DNA from: Elymus sibiricus | Lineage: Eukaryota > Streptophyta > Magnoliopsida > Poales > Poaceae | Direction of reading: 5' to 3' | Assembly (NCBI GenBank): GCA_039707655.1 | Contig: CM077676.1 | Location: 430,381,379-430,445,378 of the forward strand | Length of the DNA: 64,000 nt | Shown here: one piece after another, positions 22,313 to 34,172 of the stretch | Layout: each line of letters begins with the position of its first letter | Position numbering within the stretch: the stretch's first letter is position 1 | Made by a program: the position numbers and the translations under genes | The notes under the pieces: model-generated | Database searches by the model: none | The model's input: the letters and a program-made list of their open reading frames with translations, nothing else | Told to the model about the DNA's origin: nothing

Positions 22313-22782
22313 TTTAGTACTCCCCGTTCTTTCACTAGCTGTTGTCCTTGTATACAACCTAGTTAGCTAACTATCTAGCACGAGAAAAAAGGCTAGATGC
22401 TAGCTGCTTAAGAGTAGAAGTGTTCAAGATTGACTTTTTGTTTTGTATTCCGGATGAGTTCCTTTGAATCCCTTTTATAGCACATTATGTGGTCAAGTGT
22501 ATTTATCAAGATGCATCGATATTATTACTATTTTCTTAGCGGCGTGTATCTTACTAGCCCGCAATACTTCCATGCAATTTAATGGTTTGTGCACTGTGAA
22601 GATATCACGATTAAAATATCATTCGTTACAAATGCAGTCTTTTGGCAATTAAATTGGTGTTTATCTTTTTTTTTTGCGGGTGTTTATCTGACTACCCACA
22701 CAACACAATATCTCCTTGCAATTAAATTGGTCGGCATTGTGAAGATATCAGAAAATACACCTATATCTTCGATATAAATGCA

Positions 22783-23220
22783 GTATTTGTGAAACATAAG
22801 ATTTGGCTTTTATGGCATTAATTCATCCACCTTTTTTTATGGGCATGAATGATATATAGTCAGCATTCAAAACGTGTTTATGTTCTTGATTACGCTGACA
22901 ACAGGATTAATTGAGGAAATATTTTAATATTTGCCACATTTAATGAGTATATTGTGGAAATATTGTAATACTCACCACATTTAGCGAAAAACAATATACT
23001 GATCTCATGTGCTAAATATAAAATTATTTCCTCAATATTTCATCAATTAATGCTCATGTTATACATCGTCTAAATACTTACAACGACAATACATTTTACA
23101 TGCTGACCACATATCATGCAAGCTCATATATAGAGTGCATGAATTAATGACATCAAAGATCAAATCTTATCTTCTAGAAAGACTGCATTTGTATAGAGCA
23201 GAAAGATACACCACACTTGA
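22783..23220. repeat. Imperfect palindrome upstream of the GDSL pseudogene
   Basis: The left arm (about 22783-22960) and right arm (about 22990-23210, reverse complement) share GCATTAATTCAT, ATGATATRTRGTCAGCAT and AAATGCAGT. The centre is near 22985 and is rich in AATATTG. The proximal arm reads, on the GDSL strand, like the promoter of the second GDSL gene (60615-60690: GCATGAATTAATTCCATAGA). The distal arm is an inverted copy. Confidence 0.6.
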
Positions 23221-26133
23221 TGATCGAGAAATTGTTGTCCTCCTCTGATGAGATCCAATGTTTTTCAAGAGGTATGTGGTAGGTCGTCGTTTTATAAGGC
23301 TAACAACGTGGTGAACATGCAAAACTGCACTGAAGTAACATTTATATATTTCTAGTAATTGTTCAGAAATATGGCTAAGACCCTTTATTCACATAATTTT
23401 CAGTGAAATCCTCACTTCATGTCATACTAATATGTTGGCCCAAACTAAAACTATTTGCAAATTTATAACCAAAGTAAAATTACTGCAAAAATGTGTAGAA
23501 ATAACTTATATTCATATAATGGGTAGGAACTTATCTCTTGTAATCAGTATCATGATTTTTAACATGTCAATGTAAGAAAAACAATAGTGCATAAACTTCT
23601 GCAGATTCGATTCAACCCTTTAATCTCTCTGATTTGCGTACCTTAACATCTCCATAATTCATGTGGAATCTTCAATATCGACCATATAGAGTATCCTTAA
23701 AAGTGTTTTCTCTCCCCTCTACCTCTTCACTTCAACTGTTCCCCCAATGGATGAAGAACTAACCGTCACTATATATGTTATGTGTGTGCACCTGAGTCCT
23801 CTCGTCTCATTATGCGACGTTCTCCTACGCTCCAAAACAATTGTGTGATTGTCCGTGTGACTGCAGCCGTGTATCCGGGAGTGAGCACCAAATGACCGAA
23901 ATGTCAAACCTTTATAGGCCTCGGGGTGTCGCTTTGCGCATACGTGTCCCTCGGTGAATACACACGTTAACACTAACAGATCCGTTGCTTCAAGAGCCAA
24001 GTCATCTCTTGAATCAATGGGCAAGAAATTATCACCATATATATTTTCTTGGACACATACACCATAATTAATTTGAATATTAAGGGCCAGCAAAAAGAGG
24101 GACATTAACCCTAGATTGTATCAAGTATTTATAGAACCTCTCAACTTTTAATTAACTGTAATTTACATTACTATATCCAATATTTGAAAATATATTACAG
24201 TAAAATATTTTGAATTGTAGTTTATACATGATGCATGAGAGGATCTAGTAATGGCGAAGCATTTTAGGATACATCGCGTTTTTCTTTGATCCAATCCACT
24301 AGTACAAAAATTGTCTATTTTATGCTGACTTTGCATGTCAGTTAACAAATTCCCTGAAGTCCAGAACCATTTCGATTCTCATGTTAGAGCACAACATACA
24401 AATTAGTCTGTATGTAAGTATCAGTTTGCGATGTATCGATCAATTGCTTGTTCACGAAAAGCCACCTAAACTCGCAGCCACTATGAATTGGCCACACATG
24501 CATCAACATGTGAGATAATGAGCTGACACAATGCAAATTAAACACGATAATAGAAACATACTAATGGAAAAGCAACGACAAGAGGAATATCTTTTTTCAG
24601 GGATACAAGGAATGTCTATCATAGGCTTATCATATCCAGCTGCTTAGCCGAACCTTATTATCAAGTAACATGAAAATAGTACGCTACTAGTAATATATCC
24701 GAGCGAATTGAGTTTTGAGTTTCCCACCAACTTTTTCTTTTGTAGATTAGAGCACATATGTACTAGAGACAAAGATGGTGCTTGGTGCAAAACAAACTAA
24801 ATTTCTACTATTAAACGCAAGTTGGTCGTTGTACGTTCACTCTTGCCTCAACCCCCCCCCCCCCCCCCCCACCCCCAATTTTAATTTTCCCACCTGTCTA
24901 GCCCCCATGCCATACATTAACTCAACTAAATGAAATCAAATCGGACAAAAACCTCAACTAAACCAAAACTATACTTGTGTTCCCCTACTCATACCCAAAC
25001 CAAATTAAATGTTACCAAAACCTCGACTAAATTAAAAAAAAATTCTTGCCTTCCCCTATCCACACTGAAATGAAATAAAATCTTACCAAAATCCATAATG
25101 GTGGGTGTGAGGTATATGTCCGACATGATTGGTGTTGGACCACTAGAATGTACTAGTAGAGCGCCCAGGCATTGCCACGGGCAAACAAATGGATCTATCA
25201 TGAGTCACTCAACTTCATCTTTTCAATCATTGTGTTATTACTTCACTATGCTGTCACCCCATTCGAAATCAGTGTTCTCTCCAAGTCTATCAAATTATTG
25301 AGTCCTAGCATCCCTAACACATGGACTAACATATGAATACGAGTCGCTTGGCTTCAACTATACATTGCCACCCAGCTCAAATTCGCATATGTTTTCTCCA
25401 AGTTTGCCAAATTGCCATAGTCATTCCCATCATCGTAACTTTGAATGTCTTCCAACATTCGCCATCCACTCCCTCAAGTTTTGACCAATTTAACAAAATA
25501 TTCATATAATTTTGCAATGTTTATACATCAAAAATCTCAAATTGCTCTCATTTTTCTTTTTAAAGCATTGCATTAGCGCTGATAGTTCCACTCGTACGAA
25601 CCCTCCTACCCCAAGATTAAAATCACTCATACGAAGGAAAATAGCTAGAATCGTATCATATGCACATAATGATCGAGGTGTAGCACTTGTGTTGTCGAAT
25701 TTGCTGTTATAAAAGCAATTTGTTTCTGCTTTTGTCCACTAAAATCACATGAAACAAGTTCTTGTCTCACTTGAATTGATGACTCGTGCAGCATATTTGT
25801 ATTCTGGTATGCAAATGATTGCATGCATCATCATCCCTTTAGCTGGCTATTATGACACAACTTCATGACGGAGCATCCAGTCCTTGCTCTCTGCACTTCC
25901 CTATTTCTCTCACATGCTCGTGCTCCTTGCCCTTTCCGTTGACACAACAACTTTCACCAAGTAGGGGATCCCAACAATGCAAAATTATGTCACAGAAAAC
26001 CGAATCAATATCGGATGTGCATATTTTTCTATCTCAGCCATTTACAATCCCTCAAATGATTCTCCATATTTCTCCTACAGCCTAAGTTGCCAAACTTTAT
26101 CATGGTTCAGGAGCAGTTGTCCAGAACGCCTAA
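23221..26133. other. AT-rich intergenic stretch, no supported gene
   Basis: About 2.9 kb without a recognisable gene. A 128-codon minus-strand frame at 23719-24105 has no recognisable domain or conserved start context. There is a 19-C tract at 24852-24870, then A-rich sequence with repeated AACCTCAACTAAA-type words up to 25080. Confidence 0.5.
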
Positions 26134-26756
26134 GAATAACAAAACAGTTCAGGTGGCCACGACGCTTACATTTATATTGGAGAGTGTGCTTGGGTGTTAT
26201 GAACATTGGCATATGTATTGTGTTTCTTAAAGATGTTACCGGGGGCATGTTTTCAACAAGTTTTATTTCCCTGGGTTAAAGTTATCGCTGTGTTTGTGTG
26301 TTAGTTACCACCCTTGCGGTGTGTATAATACCATGTTATTTACACATAAGTTACGGGGATATGTTTTCAACAAACTTTTTCCTGGGTCAAGATCATTACC
26401 ATAGTGCTTGTGCGTAAGGTATCAGGTCTACATTGCTTATATTTCATGCTATTTACACAGAAGTTATAGGGGGTATGTTTTCAACAATTTTTTTCCTAGG
26501 TGAAAAGTTACCATGGTCTTTGTACGTGAGCTATAAGGCCCATGCTATGGAAAATGTTTCAATCCATTACAAGTTTGATAGAAGGGTAGGAGTAACCTCA
26601 TCAAACAGAGATTATATAAAACACTTATTCATTACTAATTATTCTAGTTATTAGACCGTCATGCAAACCGTAAAACCCATGCGACCATCTCCAAATCGTT
26701 GTAGATACCTTAAGAGTTTGTGTAGATTATCTGAGTAATTTGTTTTTCTTTTGTAG
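26134..26756 (+). pseudogene. TPS copy C: intron-1 remnant, SINE tail and minisatellite
   Basis: 26134-26160 (AATAACAAAACAGTTCAGG) matches intron 1 of copies B and D. A shortened SINE tail (TGGGTGTTATGAACATTGGC) follows. Then come about 2.7 units of the ~112-bp minisatellite at 26226-26530, and then the copy D-like sequence GGAAAATGTTTCAATCCATTAC leading to the exon-3 acceptor TTTGTAG at 26750-26756. Exons 1 and 2 are missing. The arrangement mirrors copy A. Confidence 0.7.
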
Positions 26757-28155
26757 ATATGTTGAGTGCATTGAGGGATGAGACTGGTGATTTCAAAGCA
26801 GCCAACCCCAAGGACATTGATGGATTCGTTGCACTCAACGAAGCTTCCTACCTGGCCTTCCCGGGAGATGCCATGCTCGATGAAGCAAGAGCATTCGCAG
26901 TCAAGAAACTCGAAGAACTGATGCCGTCCATGTCGATCTCCATGGGGCCTGCTAGCCAAACGGAAAGGCAAGGAGACCTCCCGGAGCACGGGAGAGTTCC
27001 CAGGCTGCAGGCGACATGGTCAGTGAAACAACACGGCTACAACGACAAGAGCCGCCTGAATATCGATCCTTCCATTCTACAGCTAGCTGCGGTCGACTTC
27101 AACCTCGTGCAGGCCGTCCATGGAGGAGAGCTCGTGGAGGCGAGAAGCTACCGTTTGCGAGGGACCGTCTCGTGGAGTGCTTCTTCGGCGCGGCGTGCAT
27201 AGCGCCGGAGCCCCGCCTCGCCGGCTTCCGCGAGGTTCTGGGCAAGGTGGGCTCCCTCATCGTCCACCTCGACGACGTCTACGACATCTATGGCACGTTT
27301 GACGAACTGGCCGCTTTTACCGATGTCGTCGGCAGCTGGTGGGAGTGGGACGACGATGCGGCGCTGCCGGAGTATATGAAGGCGATGTACTCGGCCATCA
27401 GATCGATGTCGACGGAGGCAGCAGATCGTGTGATGAAGGAGCAAGGATACGATGTGCTGTCGCTCTACAAGAAAGCAGTAAGATCTGTTTATTTTCTTCT
27501 TCTTTCGATTTGGATTCTTCTGATGATCGTTGGATAAACATGCCTGTGGAATTGTGGATGCATGCAGTGGCACGAACTGTGTAAGGCGTTCCTTACAGAG
27601 GCCAAGTGGCAGCACGAGGGGCGGATGCCATGCTTGGAGGAGTACCTCCAGAACGGGTGGGTCACGTCGACGGGGCCTCTCCTGCTGCTCCACGCTTTCA
27701 CCATGCTCCAGCAGCAACAGCAGATGGATTCATGGCTGCGGAAAAACAAAGACAGCGACGAAATGGTCATGGTGTACCCGAAGATGGTCGAGCTATGTTC
27801 CACGATCTTCCGGCTCTGCAACGACTGCGCGACCCACGAGGCCGAAGCCGAGCGGGGCGAGGCGGCGTCGGCCATCACCTGCCGCATGGGCGGCGACGCG
27901 AGCAAGGAAGAGGCCTGCACTGCCGTGGCGGACGCCATCGCCGAGACATGGAAGGAGGTGAACAGGGAGGTCGCCTTGAGCAGCAGCACCGGGGCCGGGA
28001 GCGTGGCCAACCGCGTCTGTGTCAACCTGGTGAGGACCATCCAATGCATCTATCAAGACGGCGACGGCATCACCTCGCCCAAGGACAGCCGGAAACAACT
28101 CGTCAAGGACATGCTCTTCACGCCTGTTGATCTAAACATTTGTGGCGTACAGTAG
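26757..28155 (+). pseudogene. TPS copy C: exons 3 and 4, 31-bp deletion
   Basis: Exon 3 spans 26757-27477 (ending AAA GCA|GTAAGA) and exon 4 spans 27568-28155 (TAG). Both are closely related to copy D. Exon 3 lacks 31 bp present in D (TGACCAAATGGTGGAAGG onward) at the junction 27140/27141. This shifts the frame and removes the VTKWWKETGLG block. Beyond it the metal motifs remain: HLDDVYD in exon 3 and NDCATHEAE (NSE type) in exon 4. Exon 4 itself is fully open and ends in VDLNICGVQ. Without exons 1-2 and with the shift, no active enzyme can be made, although the C-terminal domain is otherwise well preserved, suggesting a recent loss. Confidence 0.9.
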
Positions 28156-28429
28156 AGCCAAGCTTTTCATGGTGATGTGACGTTAGGTACAACGTAGGGG
28201 AATGTGTAACGCAAGCCACACACGAGTCACATGGCCTGTTTGAAAGAATCTATAAGCTGATTAGGATGCTTTCGCAATTGGCATACGCACGTACAGTTTC
28301 GAGAAATCTTAAGATGGTCCCAAATGATTCTAAGCCGTTCATTTACTTTGGGCTAATGGATAGGATAATCTGTTACCTCATGGAGGGTAACAAGTCACTT
28401 TGACCTTCAGTCTTTTTTTCAGTTAGTTT

Positions 28430-28705
28430 TCTTGGGGTGGAACCAGCCCACCAGGGTTCAAGTTCTAAATTTGGCACTGGTGTTTGTATTGTTCTGGATT
28501 TATTTCGGGCTTTCCGGCGATGTAGCTTCAGTGGGAGGCGACGGTCTTGTCGACTTTAAAGCTCCTGTGTTGACTTCATCAATCTCAAGATATTGTGGCG
28601 GCTCAGTATCTCAAAAGATGCTCATAGGGGTAAAGTGTGCGTGCGCACGTTGATAGGGGTGAGTGTATGTGTGTGTCTGCGATTGTACTATGTTCAAGAA
28701 AAAGA
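28430..28705 (+). repeat. SINE-like repeat (copy 3), 3' of TPS copy C
   Basis: Best-preserved 5' end in the window: TTGGGGTGGAACCAGCCCAC followed by CAGGGTTCAAGTTCTA (B-box-like), GACTTCATCAATCTCAAG and a TGTACTATGTTCAAG tail. The equivalent copy lies after copy D at 54165-54435, so it predates the C/D duplication. Confidence 0.55.
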
Positions 28706-28732
28706 TAGCTAGTAATAACTGCAAAAAAAAAA

Positions 28733-29065
28733 AAAAAACTATCCTCCCTCATGAATAGTAAAATAAAAAAAAATAGTAAACAAAATTAAATAAATCGGAT
28801 TTTTTTTGGGAACAAACATTGGAGGATTCCCAACATGCATGCAAATTTTCACGAAAAAACAACATTCCAAAATGCTTCCGTAAAAATAGAAATTGATGCT
28901 CGAAAAAGTCTGTTTTTGAAAGCATTTTGGAGCTTTTTTTTACGGAAAAATTTGGGAATGTTTAATCTTCTTGAAAATTTGCACGTATGTTGAGAATTCA
29001 TCAATGTTTGTTCCCAAAATAATTCAGTTTTTTAACTATTTTTTTGATTTTATTGTTCACAAGGG
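28733..29065. repeat. Large hairpin (MITE-like foldback)
   Basis: The arms are imperfect inverted repeats. The left has GGGAACAAACATTGG, GCAAATTTTC and CAAAATGCTTCCGTAAAAA. The right has the reverse complements CATTTTGGAGC, GAAAATTTGC and CAATGTTTGTTCCC. The centre is near 28912. In the D/F unit only the left arm remains (about 54475-54646), joined directly to a TPS exon fragment. Confidence 0.7.
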
Positions 29066-29234
29066 TGCATATGAGGTCACGAGCAGAAGGGCACTTTCAT
29101 TTCTAAGGGCTAATTATGTAATTACATATCATTACCTTCGATTGATTAGCAAGTATTGAATGGGATGAATTACGACTTCATGGCCTGAACGAACATATCA
29201 TCTGCTTGTTAATTCGTCAGTGTGTGCGCTTCCT

Positions 29235-29290
29235 ATTCCCTTCATCCCATAATATAAGAGCGTTTTTTGACACTCGGAAGGAGTAGATGG
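29235..29290. repeat. Truncated Stowaway-like MITE
   Basis: CCCTTCATCCCATAATATAAGAGC, then TTTTTGACACT and GGAAGGAGTA, resembles the ends of a Triticeae Stowaway element with its middle lost. It lies immediately upstream of TPS fragment E. Confidence 0.5.
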
Positions 29291-29320
29291 TTAGGAATCA
29301 CCTGAGAGTGATATTGTCCG

Positions 29321-29649
29321 GGCGTACCCGAAGCTCGTCAAGCTTTGTTCCATGATCTTTCGGCTCTGCAAGGACTGTGCGACCCACGAGGCCGAGTCAG
29401 AGCCGGGCGAGGCGGTGTCGGCCATCACCTGCCGTATGGGTGGTGGCGGCAGCAAGGAAGAGGCCGTGCCGCGTTGGCGGACACCATCACCGAGAACTGG
29501 AAGGAGGTGAACTGCGTCAACCTGGCGAGGACCATCCTATGCATCTAGCAAGACGGCGCGGCTTCACCTCGCCCATGGATAGCCGGAAACGACTGGTCAT
29601 GGACAAGCTCTTCACGCCTGTTGATCTGAACATTTGTGGCCCATGGTAG
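29321..29649 (+). pseudogene. TPS copy E: fragment of the last exon
   Basis: Homology to copy D starts at AYPKLVKLCSMIFRL and runs to the stop at 29647-29649. The NSE asparagine is changed (LCKDCATHEAES, Asn to Lys). It shares with copy B the one-base loss after GAAGAGGCC and TAT to TAG (29546-29548). It also lacks 54 bp (18 codons) after GTGAAC, which copy B retains. A clear non-functional relic. Confidence 0.85.
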
Positions 29650-30797
29650 AGCCTAACTTTTCATGGTGATGTGACGTCAGGTACAACGTACGGGCATGTG
29701 TCACGCAAGCCACATGAATCACAATAATCTTGATAAGCTGACTAAGATGTTTCTGCATTTGGCATACACAAGTACAGTTTGGTCCACAAATTTATTAAAC
29801 TCGCAAATGTGTGAAACACGTCGTCGAACTGTGCACGCAGGTTCTGTTTTGGCCCAAATCATCCACATAACTCTGAGCTGTTGTCATTTCTGCACCGATT
29901 CCTTCTAAGACATGCTCTGTCGACCCCATATCTCCGAGAGTAGTTTTCTAAGGTTCTTCCGAGCATATTACTTTCCTGGGAAAATGAATTACCTTTTCTT
30001 TTGAACCACAAACCGTAGAACAATAGTTCTACGTTAATTTTCATTCATAAACAAAGTATGGTACAAAGTGGAGAAGAAAAGAGTGAAAGAAATAGAAAGT
30101 AATAATATGATGTTTAGCGGACAGTCCGGTACCTTTGAGTATCGCGCTCTTCTGGGAATTGTGTTTCCCTTTCGACCATTCAACTTTTGAACATGTGCGG
30201 CACTACTCATGATTTTTCCATAACTTCCGATTAGTTACTTTACCAGAGTAAACGTCAATTTCTGCTTTCAATATAAATAGTCCCTCTGACACCTTAAGTA
30301 GATGAGCGAGTTGCCATCCATTTTGTGACACTTTGTGTAAGCCTACAGAGCAGGACCTTCAGGGTTTGGAGGACAAACTCCTCCCTTTATTGAACAAAAA
30401 ATGCGAAACTCCCCCCCCCCCCCTTCCCCCCCCCCCCCCCCCCCCCCCCCCCCCGATTTCCAGGGTGGGCCCTGCTGCCCCCGGTTTTCCAATTAAACAT
30501 TGCCAACTCAGTTTGTAGATTACTTCCCATAGCATTTCCCCGTTGGTCTAGCCAAGTTCTTATTGAACAAATCCTTTGTGCTTCATATCTATTTGCTTCA
30601 AGTCTATCTTTGTGAGAGAGATCCTATGGGTTCCTGAAGGTGTTTGATCGAAGGAACTTTGATGAGTTTATCCATGTGACTTTGATTTGCTTGATAATTT
30701 TGTAGGTTGTGCGCTTCCTAGATAGTTAGGAGCCACTTGAGAGCCTTCAAGAGTTATGAAGGAATCAAGAGTTTCTACATGTCCCGGTGAACATCCT
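29650..30797 (+). repeat. TPS 3'-flank duplicated unit, copy 2
   Basis: Homologous to 20030-20895 and 54857-56010. Contains TATAAATAG at 30272-30280 and two C tracts (30411-30423 and 30426-30454, separated by TT). Its right part (30530-30797: CCCATAGCATTTCCCCGT to GGTGAACATCC) is shared only with copy 3. A Copia LTR begins directly after ACATCCT. Confidence 0.75.
30411..30454 (+). repeat. Long poly-C tract
   Basis: 13 C, TT, then 29 C. Equivalent positions in the other two flank units hold 14 C (20814-20827) and 30 C (55631-55660), so the tract is an inherited, length-variable part of the unit. Confidence 0.9.
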
Positions 30798-30959
30798 TGT
30801 TGAATATATGTATAGGCTATCATCGCATGTATGGTTAGGATCTTTTCCTACCAAGCCCCGCCTCCTATTTCCTTGTATAGTTCAGGCCGTGGGCTACATC
30901 CTCTACATATATACGTGCGTGTATGCACCCAATCTAATTGAGAGTTGCATTGCCTAACA
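30798..30959 (+). repeat. Copia 5' LTR
   Basis: 162 bp, TGTTGAATATATG to TTGCCTAACA, with TGTT/AACA inverted ends. The primer-binding core TGGTATCAG lies at 30963-30971, complementary to the 3' end of initiator tRNA-Met, as is usual in Copia elements. Confidence 0.8.
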
Positions 30960-31101
30960 ATATGGTATCAGTTTCCCTAACCCGATCCTAAACCTAAGTC
31001 TTCCGCCCCTGCCGCCGCCGCCCCATCTAGGTCGCCGCCGCCGTGTTGGCGCTGCCCCTCCTCGCAGCACCGCTCTTCTTCTTCCTCGAGCTGCTCTCAC
31101 T

Positions 31102-31579
31102 TGTGATTTCTCTCAAGAACACACACTATGAAAAGGACTCCAAGAAAACACACACACGCATATACCAAGAAGAGCACACAAGCTTTGTCCAGAGGCACTC
31201 TTACTTGGCAGCCACAAACACTACATTGTTTCTCCAGCCCTCACGGCCCCGTTTTCCATTACTCAACTCAACTTATATACAAAGAGGATGGCACTCCTGC
31301 CATGCAGAATCCACGCCACGACTTGACCCACTACTCCACTAACTAAATCACCAACAAACTACTAGTTACCTGCAGCACGTCCGCCGCTCGTGCGGTTCTC
31401 CACAACGGCCACACCACCCGGCCAACTAACAAACACATGCATGCAAACTAACTCAGCCTATTCTCTTGACTAATAATGCTTATCTAAACTACCATGCATC
31501 ACTAGTACTCACGTGACATGCAACACGCCCATCATGCACACTTGGACATGGACAAGACATGTCAAGGTTAATCCTAACA
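31102..31579 (-). repeat. LTR-like insertion in the Copia leader
   Basis: On the minus strand it starts TGTTAGGATTAACC and ends GAGAAATCACA, 478 bp. It has a TATATAAG box near 31275 and GT-rich sequence close to its end, the look of a Copia-type solo LTR. I found no 5-bp target duplication (TCACT left, CGCCG right), so it may be a truncated element. Confidence 0.5.
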
Positions 31580-31673
31580 CGCCGCACCACTTCTGCCGCC
31601 GCCGCACCACCTCGGTCGCCGCCGCTCCTTCCCCTAGCCGCCGCAGCTCACTCCTACCCTCTTGCTTCTCGCC

Positions 31674-34172
31674 ATGGCCTCACCTGTCTCCTCCGCCTCC
31701 GGTGCCACCAATCCCTTTGTCGGTCCCGATCCCATCCTCATCCGCGATCTCAACATCCACGGCCGTGTTCCCGTGTGCCTCGATCACTCCACCTCCACCT
31801 CCACCTACTACGCCTGGAAAACCTACTTCTCCTTGGTGTTCCGTGAGTACCATCTTCATGATCACATCGACGGCTCCGTCGACCCAAGCCTCATGCATGG
31901 CAATGACGAGTGGATGACCATCGACGCCACGCTCATTCGTTGGTTCTACCTCACCATCTCCAAGGATCTCTTCCACACGGTGGTCAGCGAAGAGGTTGAT
32001 GCCCTCGCTGTTTGGATGAAGCTCAACGGGCTCTTCACCGACAATCAACTATAGCGCCGGGTCTTCCTTCAACAGGAATTTTTTGGGTGCCACCAACCCG
32101 ACTCGCCCATTGATGATTTTTGCATGCGTCTCAAGAAACTTGCTGATGAGCTCCGTGATCTTGGTGAGACGATCTCCGACGAGCTCCTCCTCAGTACTCT
32201 CACCGCCGGCCTCAACGAGGAATTCGGCAACGCCGCTTCGAATCTCACCTTGATCCCCTCACCGACCTTCCCCAAGGTTGTGGCATACTTACACTTGGAG
32301 GAGTGTAGGATGAAGATGGCGAAAACCAGGGCTACCCACACCGCCCTCGCTGCTGGGACACCCCGTGGTGGTCAACAGCAGCAGCACTCACAGCCGCCCC
32401 CTGCGCCACGGTTCCCCACGCCGGCACCGCAATACCCGCCGCCGCTGCCGGCGGGCTTCTTCCAGCAGTAGCAGCCGCCACAGCCGGCCTCCTCTGACCG
32501 CCGTCGTGGTGGGCGCCGTGGCCGCAAGCAGCAGTCCAACGCCCCTGGAGGTGCGCCCCGCCAGCAGCAGGCTCCGACGCCGTGGGCCGCCGCCCAGAAC
32601 CCTTGGACGGTCCTTGTGCATGCATATAGCATGCCCGTCCCACGTCCTCCCGTGCCTGGCATCCTTGGCTCGTGCCCAGCCACGCATCAGGCGGTGTACG
32701 CTGCGCCACAGCAGCCTGGACAGCAGCATGGTGGGCTTCCCATGCTCCTGCCCCCTCCACAGCAGCATCAGACGATGTACGCTCCACCACAGCAGGTCGG
32801 CGCCCCCTACTACAACCACCCGGCGCCCCCACTCCCTCCTGCACCATGGGACCCGGCACTGCTCGTGCCTCTTCACTCCGCCCCTACACCAGCAAACTAC
32901 ACGGGTGGTGGTGACTGGTATATGGACACCGGAGCCACCGCTCATATGACTTCTCATCCCGGTAACCTCCACACTTCATATCCTGTCAGTACTTCCACTC
33001 GTATAACTGTCGGTGATGGTTCATCACTTCCCATTACATATATCGGTCATGCTTCGTTTCCATCCACGTCCATGCCTTTGTCATTATCTAACATACTTGT
33101 GTCTCCTGATCTTATTAAGAACCTTGTTTCAGTTCGTTCTTTTACTCGTGAAAATCTTGTCACCGTTGAATTTGACGAATTTGGTTTTTCTGTCAAGGAC
33201 GCCCGTACCCGGATGGTGCTCCACCGATGTGATAACCCCGACGAGCTCTACCCGGTCCACCCACCCGCCTCCACCACCACCTCTCCAGTCGCCCTCTCCG
33301 CCGGTGTGGATCTTTGGCACGCTCGCTTGGGTCATCCCAACCCCGCCACCCTTCGTCATATTCTTCAGAGTTTTTCTTTCACTTGTAATAAGATCGAAGA
33401 TCACACTTGTCATGCGTGTCATCTCGGAAAACATGTTCGTCTTCCCTTTAGCGCATCCTCCTCGGTTGCATCGTATCCGTTCGAACTACTTCATAGTGAT
33501 GTGTGGACTTCTCCAGTTGCGAGTAATACATGCTATCTTTATTATCTTGTCATTCTTGATGATTTTTCGCATTATGTGTGGACCTTCCCGTTGCGGTGGA
33601 AATCCGATGTCATATCCATCCTCACCGCCTTCTACTCTTAAGTCACCACGCAGTTTGGTCGCCCCATTCATGCCCTTCAAACTGACAATGGGAAGGAGTT
33701 CGATAACCTTGTTGTCCGCACTCTTCTCGCCACACATGGCACGATCTTTCGTCTCACATGCCCCTACACTTCGCAACAAAATGGGCGCGCCGAACGGGTC
33801 TTACGCACTCTTAACGATTGCGTCCACACACTACTATTTCATGCTAACGTGCCACCCCGGTTTTGGCCTGACGCCCTCGCCACCACATCCCTTCTTATCA
33901 ATATCCGGCCATCCCGTGTTCGCGGCAACTTTGCACCACATCACTTGCTTTTTGGGAGCCCGCCGTCCTATGACGACCTACGCATTTTCGGATGTCTTTG
34001 TTATCCTAGCATAGCCTCCACCACCCCACATAAACTTGCTCCTCGCTCCCTCGCATGCATCTTCCTCGGCTATCCCCCTAACACCAAAGGCTACCGCTGC
34101 TACGATCCTATCTCACATCGTGTATTCACTTCACGACACGTTTACTTTGACGAGAAGGTTTTTCTGTTTTAG
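31674..34172 (+). pseudogene. Copia gag-protease-integrase polyprotein with four in-frame stops
   Basis: A single frame from ATG 31674 to 34172 is interrupted by TAG 32052, TAG 32469, TAA 33639 and TAG 34170. The gag region has AWKTYFSLVFREYHLHDHI and a DSPIDDFCMRLKKLADEL block, then a Gln/Pro-rich linker. The protease site is WYMDTGATAHMTS (near 32918). The integrase zinc-binding segment is LWHARLGHPNPATLRH..CHACHLGKH. The core has HSDVW, LVILDDFSHYVW, QTDNGKEF and FWPDALATTSLLINIRPS, followed by a DLRIFGCLCYP region. After 34172 only an Ala/Thr-rich linker in another frame survives; no reverse transcriptase follows. Confidence 0.85.

Noticed and set aside
23719..24105. 128-codon open frame on the minus strand
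   Set aside because: No recognisable domain or repeat relationship, no splice context, and codon use is not gene-like. Chance frame in AT-rich DNA.
27148..27717. Long antisense frames opposite TPS exons (also 27489-28049, 53310-53777)
   Set aside because: They are shadows of GC-rich TPS coding sequence and run across the intron in copy C; no independent support.
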